Source: Chara braunii
Taxonomy: Eukaryota > Streptophyta > Charophyceae > Charales > Characeae
Length of the DNA stretch: 50,758 nt
Assembly (NCBI GenBank): GCA_003427395.1
Contig: BFEA01000472.1
Span: 280,648-331,405, forward strand
Direction of reading: 5' to 3'
Program-made: the position numbers and the translations under genes
In this document: positions 43,490 to 50,758 of the stretch, in pieces
Numbering within the stretch: position 1 is the stretch's first letter
Layout: each line of letters begins with the position of its first letter
Notes under the pieces: model-generated
Told to the model about the DNA's origin: nothing
The model's input: the letters and a program-made list of their open reading frames with translations, nothing else
Database searches by the model: none

Positions 43490-44450
43490 GATGAGAAGAA
43501 GAAGAAGAAGAAGAAGAAGAAGAAGAAGAAGAAGAAGCGAAGGAGGACGAGAAGAAGACGAAGCGAAGGAGGAGGAGGAGAAGAAGAAGGGAAGGAGGGG
43601 GAGAAGAAGAAGAAGAAAAAGAAGAACTAGCGAAGGGCGAGAAGAAGAAGAAGTGGAGGAGGAGGAGGAGAAGAAGAACAAGAAGAACAAGAAGAAGAAC
43701 TAACGGAGGATGAGAAGAAGAAGAAGCAGCGAAGAAGAAGAAGAAGAAGAACTAGCGAAGGAGGACGAGAAGCAGAAGAAGAAGCAAAGGAGGAGGAGGA
43801 GAAGAACAAGAACGGAAGGAGGGGAAGAAGAAGAGGCGAAGGAGGAGGAAGAGAAGAAGAAGAACTAGCGAACGAGGATGAGAAGCAGCAGAAGAAGCGA
43901 AGGAGGAGGAGGAGAAGAAGAAGGGAAGGAGGGGCAGAAGAAGAAGAAGAAGAGAAGGAGGAGGAGAAGAAGAAGGGAAGGAGGGGCAGAAGAAGAAGAA
44001 GTGAAGGAGGAGGGGGAGAAGAAGAAGAATAACAAGAACAAGAAGAAGAACTAGCGAAGGAGGACAAGAAGAAGAAGAAGAAGCGAAAAAGAAGGAAGAG
44101 AAGAAGAAGAAGAAGAACTAGCGAAGGAGGACGAGAAGCAGCAGAAGAAGCGAAGGAGGAGGAGGAAAAGACGAAGAAGGGAAGGAGGGGCAGAAGAAGA
44201 AGAAGAAGTGGAGGAGGAGGAGGAGGAGAAGATAAAAGGGAAGGAGGGGCAGAAGAACAAGAAGCGAAGGAGGAGGAGGAGAAGAAGATAAAAGGGAAGG
44301 AGGGGCAGAAGAACAAGAAGCGAAGGAGGAGGGGGAGAAGAAGAAGGAAGGAGGGGGAAAAGAAGAAGAAGACGAAGCGAAGGAGGAGGAGGAGGAGGAG
44401 GAGGAGAAGAAGAAGAAGAAGAAGAAGAAGAGGACGAAGAAGATGATCTA
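43490..44450 (+). repeat. ~960-bp GAA/AGG purine tract with longer-period repeats
   Basis: The plus strand is almost entirely purine, made of GAA, GAG and AGG units with recurrent AACTAGCGAAGGAGGA and GGAAGGAGGGG(C/A)AG phrases. These show an irregular longer period (roughly 100-150 bp). The minus strand gives a spurious 308-codon Leu/Ser/Phe ORF. Such tracts can form triplex DNA. Confidence 0.93.
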
Positions 44451-44468
44451 GATGGGTGGTGGAGGATG
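44430..44468 (+). repeat. 39-bp direct repeat (partner 42876-42914)
   Basis: Second copy of the direct repeat. It ends exactly where the repeat X similarity begins (44470). Confidence 0.92.
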
Positions 44469-44469
44469 A

Positions 44470-45500
44470 CGGTGTCGAGCGCATCGGCCCGGCACCACTC
44501 AAAGGTAGCGCGCGGGACCCTCCCGGCCGCGTCACGCAGGAGTCAGGGTACACATCCCCTTTGTGGTATATACACGGAACTTCCGTAAGCCGCTCCGGCC
44601 GGGTGCGCCAGCCATACCTCTCGCGAGCCCCTACGACAGGACATGGCCTACGCGAGGCATGACTACCTCCACCTTACGGGAGTTGTCACCTCCCTTCGGT
44701 GGGCGTATCCCCGCCGAGCTACCAGTCCACAGTACGAAAGCTGATCAGATGCAATCGCAGAGGTGGACCAGCCGAGGGCGTTTCTCGTTCGCTGTAGCAT
44801 AAGGGGTACGCGCGGTACTACGCCTCTATCGGACCCGCACGCGAACCGATATCTTGGGGGGCTGAGGTCCCAAGCGCGGCTCGTCGCCGGTCGACTGGGA
44901 CGCATCCCACACGCTATGCGCACACCACTATAAGGTACATAAAAGTAAAGCACACGCACACACGCACACAAGTACTGAACGACGCAAAGGACGTACAACG
45001 CGACACCCTCCTAGTCCTTTAGTATCCATCCCATAACTTCTTGGTGCGGGAATCGGCCGAGCGTCGTGCGCGAGACTTAATATAAAGTCGCACGGGCGTA
45101 GGCCTTCTCATATCGACTAGCAATGCCAACGCACACAAGCAGTCGCGAAGATGGCGTACTATGCAGTGCCCATAATCGAGCGGTCCCTCGTGGATCCAAG
45201 TACCGCTTATGACACTCACGTGTCAGACTCGAAGTATCGTGAAGGTTCCACCCTTCACGACATTGCACGGCTGAAGGACTAGCCGTGCGGCCGCCGTGGC
45301 ACGTCCGGCTTTCGGCCCGAGTGCCCTGGCGGTCAAGGCAAATAGGCTCTGCCCGAGGGGGGGTCCCCTTCAGTGCAGGGCCTAGGGCTTGGGATGTCCT
45401 GGACAAGGACCTTGAATCCCGGCCCAGGACCAACGTCCGACTAGCAATCTCCAAGAAGCACTTGTATAAGTAATGGGGTCATCCTTTCTCTACTAGCCCA
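44470..45500. repeat. Repeat X, copy 2 (GC-rich)
   Basis: Collinear with 11804-12180 in at least four blocks, but much richer in GC. Numerous short perfect inverted repeats occur, such as ACGGAA-C-TTCCGT at about 44573-44585 and GGGA-CGCA-TCCC near 44898. No ORF is credible: the 125-codon minus ORF has no motif. Copy 1 is AT-biased, as expected from cytosine-methylation decay, so copy 2 may be younger. Confidence 0.6.
45210..45288. repeat. Three adjacent perfect hairpins
   Basis: TGACAC-TCAC-GTGTCA (45210-45225); TCGTGAAGG, 6-nt loop, CCTTCACGA (45237-45260); GCACGGCT, 8-nt loop, AGCCGTGC (45265-45288). The arms are exact complements with no sequence in common between hairpins. Confidence 0.9.
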
Positions 45501-45914
45501 ACCCTTGATTAACTCCTTAGCACGCGGCCCCTTTCAGGCCACACAAGTATCCTACATAGGTACGCATACATACACATATACACACATATGCATACATATG
45601 GGAATGAACGTGTGACGATCACATCTCACAATCACAGTGGGTCTCCTCATGCACATATATAGATGCGCAGGGCAGTCCAATCCAATAATCCAGGTCACAG
45701 AACATACCTGCAATCACATCAAAGAGTCAAGCAGAAGTCCATACACTACACGGAGTCAACTCCAACCAATCTCCATGCTCATACCCTTCGCCTCAGCCAT
45801 GCAAGCCCCAACCTCCAGCCAACCAACCTTAAGTAAATACTCAGTACCTTTAATAAATGGCCATTCAATAAAAGTCCATGTGAAACCTTAACAAAACAGA
45901 AAAGATCACCGGGG
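45501..45914. other. No gene seen
   Basis: Non-coding DNA with alternating CATA/CACATA phrases near 45560-45600. Nothing else is recognised. Confidence 0.5.
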
Positions 45915-46066
45915 CTGAAACCTCCTTAGGTTCAGTAAGGAGAGTGGGTCGAGGTTGAGTCGTAAACCGACGAGTCGGCAACCGATCTGTTATCTGTGAT
46001 AACAGAAGGTGATCCCAACAGGATCAAGTTGAGTCCAGCCCACGTCCTGAAGCGACTTGATTCAAG
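45915..46066. repeat. Series of five short hairpins
   Basis: CTGA(A)ACCT-CCTT-AGGTTCAG (45915-45935, one bulged A); CCGAC-GA-GTCGG (45967-45978); CTGTTATC-TGT-GATAACAG (45987-46005); TGATCC-CAACA-GGATCA (46010-46026); CTTGA-T-TCAAG (46056-46066). More follow, including GGAGA-GTAA-TCTCC near 46120 and TCTAGG-6-CCTAGA near 46172. Confidence 0.85.
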
Positions 46067-46273
46067 AGACCTGTGACACAAGCCAGACCAATCTTAAGCT
46101 AAGTCTACACGCTCAGGGAGAGTAATCTCCACACCCTAACCTTACTCGAGTCGTCATATCTAACCAAGTCTAGGTCCACCCCTAGATAGCACTCAGCGTA
46201 AGGTGGACCTCGCCATAGCCTCCTCTACATAGGTCACCACTTGTCAAAATATGGGCTAACTCCTCTAACTTAG

Positions 46274-46782
46274 GAAAATTTCGGCAACGCTTCCCGTAGG
46301 AAAAGTGACAACGCAGAAAATATACTAGTCCAAAAAGTCAAACTTTGGATCCCAGAAGTCCAAATTTTCCTCGACCTAGCAAAAATTTGGATAGCATTTC
46401 CTTCAGAGGGGAAGGCTTCCCAGATTCATACTAAGTCAGAATTGAACTTTGACATAAAGTCCAAGTTCTGTCAGATAGAATCTCAACCAACTCCTTAGAT
46501 TTGTAGAAATTTCGGCAACGCTTCCCGTAGAGAAAGTGCTAGTCCAAGATTTACACAAGTCCAAGTCTGAAATCAGAAAGTGACTTTGATCCTTCAGGGC
46601 CCAATTTTGGCTAACTACCTGATCTAGTAAAAATTTGGGTAACACCTCCTTTAGAAAGGGAGCTCCTCAAATTCTTACCAAGTCGAAGAAGTCATCAAGG
46701 TCGGATCCTGAAAAAAATCAAAGTTTTGACTAACTCCTTGGTTTTGTAGAAATTTCGGCAGCGCTTCCCGTAGGGAAAGTGG
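46274..46782. repeat. Tandem array of TTTCGGCA-type hairpins, ~120-bp period
   Basis: Five units begin near 46274, 46381, 46505, 46628 and 46748. Three (first, third, fifth) read AATTTCGGCA(A/G)CGCTTCCC-GTA-(G)(G/A)GAAAGTG. The second and fourth have AATTTGG(A/G)TA and replace the stem with CCTTC-AGAGG-GAAGG and CTCCTTT-AG-AAAGGGAG, so the stem changes but stays paired. Between units are AAGTCCAAG and CTAACTCCTT phrases. No protein is encoded. Confidence 0.8.
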
Positions 46783-47068
46783 CTTACCAAGATTTATACA
46801 AAACCAAGTACGGCTCAAAAGATCACAGGAAATGCAAAAATTGATCTAAGTAAAAAAACGAGCCCAGAAAATGCAGGAATTGACTCTAACTTCTATGGCT
46901 CTAGCAAGTGGCGAGCAACTACAGCAACTACCTATCAAATCCAAACTCAAACTAAGAAGTGGCATCACTCAACATGCACTCTCTCACCATCCCCAAGTTA
47001 CCTTAGCAAACAATAGTTCGTAGCCTTTCAATGATTTGTCCCTTATACCCAGCTTACATAGGGCATAA
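46783..47068. other. No gene seen
   Basis: Non-coding, A-rich spacer between the two hairpin arrays. Confidence 0.5.
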
Positions 47069-47792
47069 GGCTAGACCACCCAAACTTATGGAGCATGTCT
47101 AGCCCAGCCAAGAAGTATACACAAACACAGGGCACAACAACTTTTCTCTTCTTTGGGCATATGACTAGGCCACCCTAGCCGCCCTGAACTGTTTAAGTAT
47201 CCAAGGTTTATATANTTGTCTNNACTTAGTCTTTTGAGGTAGCATATAGCTGAGCCCATCATCTTCAGCTCAAGACTCAGCCTGCCCCTTCGTACCACAA
47301 GTTTATTCTTAGTTAAGTACTCTCTTCAGTTGGTGATAAGCTATAGTCAGGTCACCCAAACTTATGAAACCCTGCCTGACTAGCCTGTTCATAGATAGTA
47401 TAATAGTAGAGTATATCAAAGTTATAGCCTTCTGGTTCCAACATGTGCGAGGCGTTGGACCAAGACCACCCAAACTTATGGAACACGTCTTGGTCCTCAG
47501 CCTGGTTTATTTCTCTTAGACCAAAGCAGGAAGAGGTAGAACCACCCAAACTTATGGGACATGTTCACCTCCTCGTTCAGAAACCAAAGAAACTGTCAAA
47601 AACCCCAAATAAACAAGGCCGCCAGACNACCCAAACTTATGGATTTGACTGGCGCCTGAAGAAGCAATCACATTCAGCCCTCACAAGTCAGAGCAACCAG
47701 ACCACCCAAACTTATGGATTTGTCTGGTTCTCCAGGCAATACAAAATAAAACACAGCACTGGGCCTTCCCAAACTTATGGAACTAGCCCAGT
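47069..47792. repeat. Seven hairpins with an invariant loop core and covarying stems
   Basis: All seven share CCCAAACTTATG in the loop. The stems are: 47069-47104 GGCTAGAC/GTCTAGCC; 47344-47382 TAGTCAGG/CCTGACTA; 47457-47496 GGACCAAGAC/GTCTTGGTCC; 47533-47571 GAGGT(A)GAAC/GTTCACCTC; 47616-47657 AGGC(C)GCCAGAC/GACTGGCGCCT with one mismatch; 47691-47732 GAG(C)AACCAGAC/GTCTGGTTCTC; 47758-47792 ACTGGGC/GCCCAGT. Loops are mostly 19-21 nt, 23 in the second. The spacing is irregular (63 to 275 bp). The stems differ from unit to unit yet remain self-complementary, so structure rather than stem sequence seems to be conserved. The function is unknown. Confidence 0.9.
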
Positions 47793-48409
47793 CTTTGGTT
47801 GACCCAGTCAAACTCCATGCAATACTGTCTTTCTCCCACCCTCACCCCAGATGCAATCCCACAATCTGCCTTCAATCAGTCAAAGAAGTTGAAAATTAAC
47901 TTTATACATGCGTTCTTTTACTTTGTCTGGTTATGTCCTGAATAGAAAGCAAGATTTATAGGGACAGGCAGACATACATCAATCAGCCATAGGGGGTACA
48001 TGCAAACATGGGTGTAGTGGGAGTATACAGACAGAAAGGAGTTACCTGATGGTTCCCTGCCTCCAGAACCTCGCCTAGGTTCCGGCAGAGCTCCCGCAAT
48101 CGGTGGGAGGGCTCCCCACAGAGTCTTAATGCGGACCTACGGGTTGCAATCCCGCCTTCCGCCTTCCCCTCGTAACCAATAGACTAGACTTGGAGTAAGA
48201 AGGGCAGATAGAGAAGGTTTAGAGACTCTAAGGGGGGTGGACTCAGACTCGCGTGAGAGGGCCTTGTTATCTTGGTTCGCCTGAGGGCCCCGCAATGGCG
48301 GCCTACTGACAGCTTGATCAGCGAACCCAACCTACCGAAACAGCCCCTCCCGGCGGCCCCCACCCCGTAGAGCCAGGTCCCCACCCTAAGCTCAACTACC
48401 CCTCCGAGC
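47793..48409. other. No gene seen
   Basis: Non-coding, moderately GC-rich from 48050. The minus ORF 48184-48618 shows no motif and overlaps the CAG/TAG-rich tract. Confidence 0.5.
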
Positions 48410-50170
48410 CAACATTCTGTATCAGTCCTGGCGTGCAGCAGCAGCAGCGCACAGTATGCAGCTGTAATCTGTGCTTGGCCAACAAACTCAATTGTTGAAG
48501 TAACCCTTCCCGACGACCTCCTAGTTCGCATCCTTACCTCCTCTTGCCACCACTCTACCACGCTGCAACACCAGATAACCTCTTGCAGTCCAACCCCACC
48601 CGCACAGCAACCCACCATAGCCCATAGGAGCCACCGTAGTACTCAACGGCGGCCAACTGTAACAGTAACAGCTTGTCAACAGCAACTACAGTAGCAAACA
48701 ACAGCCACCGTCCGCACACCGCAGCAGTACACAGCGGCGGACAAAAGTAACAGCTGCAACCAACAACAGCAGTGGCAATCACCAGTAGCAGTATGCAATC
48801 TGCCTACGGACGCGACAACAGCTCGCACGCAGACGCATCAGTAGTGCACAAGCAACAGCGGCAGCACCTGCGCACCGCCAATAGTAGCAGGTCCTCCTCA
48901 GTCGCAGCAGCAGCAGCCGTATTCAATGGCGGCCAGCAGTAATGACATCAATGCTCCAACAGTCACCAGCAGCGTGCCACAGTGCAGAGCGCTGGCCAGC
49001 AGCCGGTCAGCAATCCGCAGCAGCGGCTACCGCAACAACAGTTGGTGCCAGTAGCAGCAGTTCTTGCCTGGGCGTAGTAGACAGTAGTAGCCGTAGCCTG
49101 TGCACGGTCCACAAATGCAACAATACTCTTAGTGGTGATCTACAACAATAGCGGCACCAGCCAGTAATAGCGGCCCGCTCACAGCCCCTAGCCGCAGCAG
49201 TTGACCTTCCTTAGTATGCAGCGTCAGTACATAGCGGCCATAGTCAACGGTAGCCATAGCCCGTACACCCATTGGCTGGTGACTCTGGGGCTGAGCACCA
49301 GGTACTTAGTGCGACAGCCGCCTCTGCAGCACGACCCAGCGTGCTCAACCGCACAGTGCTGCCCACCAGTCACAACAACCTACAGCCAGTACCCCAGTGG
49401 CTGTAGTAGGGAGCACCATTAACGCAACCTGCGACCTCCCACAGCAGCAGAGCCGCCCCGGATAGTGCAGCAGAAATACGAAGCACCAACCAACACCGCC
49501 CGATCAGTAGCGGCATGCTACGGTAGTTTACACATTATCAATCAACAGCCATGGTCTGCGCGCAGTAGGGAGCCGTAGTACTCGGTGGCTGTCAGTAGCA
49601 ATGGCCGCAATCTCCCACAGGCACCAGCAACATGCAACAGTGCACAGCGTCGGCCAGTAGCAAGGGAGCCACCTGCAGCCGTGACCCCAGCAACAGCCGC
49701 TGTTGCCAGTAGCTACGGCCCGTGCCTGGACGCAGCAAACATTAGTAGTTGTAGCCAGCTGCGGCAGTAGCCCGCGCGTAGCCCCCTCGCGCAGCAGCGG
49801 TGCACAGGGGTAGTCTAGGTATGGAGTAGTCCGTGTACGGCCAAACAGTAATAGCAGTTGTGCACGGTCAATCGTAGCAGCAACTGCTCATGCCCTGCCA
49901 AATGGACACTGCATTAGCGCGCAGTAGTGATTGATGAGGAATGTAGCCAGAAGTGGCAACAGATCGTGTATAGCCTACAGACTTAGTAGTATTACACAGC
50001 GGTGGGCCGCAGCAGTATGCAGCAGTCACGGCAACAGCCTGGGCACAGTCCACTGCAGGCAGCATCAACGGTAGTCCGCACCCAGCTGGCCCAATCACAG
50101 ATGCTGCAGCACTTCGTGGCAACCGGCCCCAACAGCGATCTGCATAGGCCGCCAGCGGGCAACAACTCTC
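48410..50170. repeat. CAG/TAG/CAA-rich degenerate trinucleotide region
   Basis: About 1.7 kb dominated by CAG, TAG, CAA and GCA triplets in a shifting frame with frequent TAG, so there is no coding frame on the plus strand. Larger diverged repeats are visible: 48940-49130 resembles 49600-49790 (CACCAGCA, CACAGTGCAGAGCG, GGCCAG(C/T)AG, GCCAGTAGC, CTGG(G/A)CG). It may be an expanded and decayed microsatellite or a satellite. Confidence 0.75.
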
Positions 50171-50640
50171 AGCGACAGTCTTTCACCAGCTCGTGGAGGT
50201 GCCTCCCCCTGCTCTCTCCTCCTCACTCCCTACCTCTTCGTAACACTCACCCTCTCTTCATGTCTCTCCCTTGATTTACAGTTTACCATTTCACCCGCCC
50301 CTTACCCTGTTGTGCCCAGTGCATTCGGCCAGGATTTCAGCTATCGAACACAACAGCGAGCAGGAGCAACTCCGACCGTGGGCTACACTCCTCTACTTAC
50401 AAACTGTGTAAAAAGAGAAATAATATTCCACTAGAACATAGGAAGGTAGAACAGCGCCCTGCTCTCTATACCCACGGTGCACCCGAAGCGGATGTGCACC
50501 GTCGATGTTTTGTGTGTATTCTCTGTCTGCTCGCAATAGGGTGTGTGGACTCGATTTTATAGCAGACTCAACTCCCCACCATGCAGTATCTGCTGAGTGA
50601 GTACCAGTACAAATACATGTGTCATGATGCGAGTGTGCGA
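50171..50640. other. No gene seen
   Basis: A pyrimidine-rich segment at 50195-50270 and mixed sequence beyond. It contains the hairpin at 50474-50502. Confidence 0.5.
50474..50502. repeat. Perfect inverted repeat, 9-bp arms
   Basis: ACGGTGCAC and GTGCACCGT flank an 11-nt loop. The arms contain the palindrome GTGCAC. Confidence 0.85.
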
Positions 50641-50671
50641 GTGTGCGTGTGTGTGTGTGTGTGTGTGTGTC
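50641..50671. repeat. (GT)n microsatellite
   Basis: About 31 bp of alternating GT with one GC interruption near the start. Confidence 0.95.
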
Positions 50672-50747
50672 TTAATCTATGTGGATCTGAGGTAGTGTCT
50701 CACGTGTGTACGTAATATGTGGCAGAGACAGGTTTATCTGAGCAGCA

Positions 50748-50758
50748 CCCCCCCCCCC
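50748..50758. repeat. C homopolymer at the window end
   Basis: Eleven C residues up to the last base; it may continue outside. Confidence 0.9.

Noticed and set aside
43627-44553. 308-codon minus-strand Leu/Ser/Phe ORF resembling a membrane protein
   Set aside because: It is a translation of the GAA/AGG purine tract.
45915-46066. Hammerhead ribozyme
   Set aside because: I looked for CTGATGA and GAAA core elements with a GTC cleavage site on both strands and did not find them in the right order.
47069-47792. CRISPR-like array
   Set aside because: The units are irregularly spaced (63-275 bp), the conserved part is a hairpin loop and the arms vary; the context is a eukaryotic transposon-rich genome.

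Overview
The window looks like nuclear DNA from a large, repeat-rich eukaryotic genome of the green lineage. The first retrotransposon carries the plant-type primer-binding site for initiator-Met tRNA. There are chromodomain Ty3/gypsy elements, a plant-like L1 LINE ORF2 and BED/DUF659 hAT transposases, and long microsatellites lie beside two assembly gaps. A streptophyte alga with a bloated genome (Chara-like) would fit, but the sequence alone does not prove it. I find no convincing single-copy host gene. Every recognisable protein is a decayed transposable-element protein.

Layout. 1-1.9 kb: a 36-bp palindromic minisatellite, then AT-rich non-coding DNA. 1.87-11.66 kb: a small non-autonomous hAT element with a perfect 8-bp target duplication, split by an almost complete Ty3/gypsy chromovirus (LTRs 1924-3015 and 10158-11404; gag, protease, RT, RNase H, integrase and chromodomain, all broken by stops and frameshifts). 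11.66-15.06 kb: an unidentified non-coding repeat ('repeat X') holding a second hAT-type element (13147-13968, perfect 8-bp target duplication) that contains a U6 snRNA pseudogene. 15.3-17.23 kb: the 3' end and LTR of a second copy of the same gypsy family. 17.2-20.4 kb: no gene, with degenerate repeats and a CAA/AAC microsatellite. 20.4-23.6 kb: a different, 5'-truncated chromovirus. 24.9-30.1 kb: a probable full-length hAT transposon with inverted ends and a decayed BED-DUF659-dimerisation transposase (+ strand). 31.6-33.4 kb: a tandem array of GC-rich monomers lying just upstream of an L1-type LINE ORF2 (33.7-37.5 kb, only two in-frame stops) with an A-rich tail at 38.1 kb. 39.1-42.7 kb: a second, different hAT transposase relic (- strand). 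42.8-44.47 kb: GAA/AGG purine tracts enclosing a TTAA-flanked miniature element. 44.47-47.8 kb: a second copy of repeat X followed by a remarkable chain of hairpins. 48.4-50.2 kb: CAG/TAG-rich DNA with no open frame.

The most unusual signal is at 47069-47792. Seven hairpins share an invariant 12-nt loop core (CCCAAACTTATG), but each has a different, self-complementary stem. This is a covariation pattern that no standard feature type explains. It follows a tandem array of TTTCGGCA-motif hairpins (46274-46782) and a series of perfect hairpins (45210-46066). A related TTTCGGCA array flanks the hAT insertion at 24.8/30.2 kb, so the hairpin arrays are a dispersed family.

The genes do not act together as a pathway. 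The window is a layered record of insertions: hAT element into repeat X, then gypsy into the hAT element, and a hAT element with a retroposed U6 fragment into repeat X nearby.
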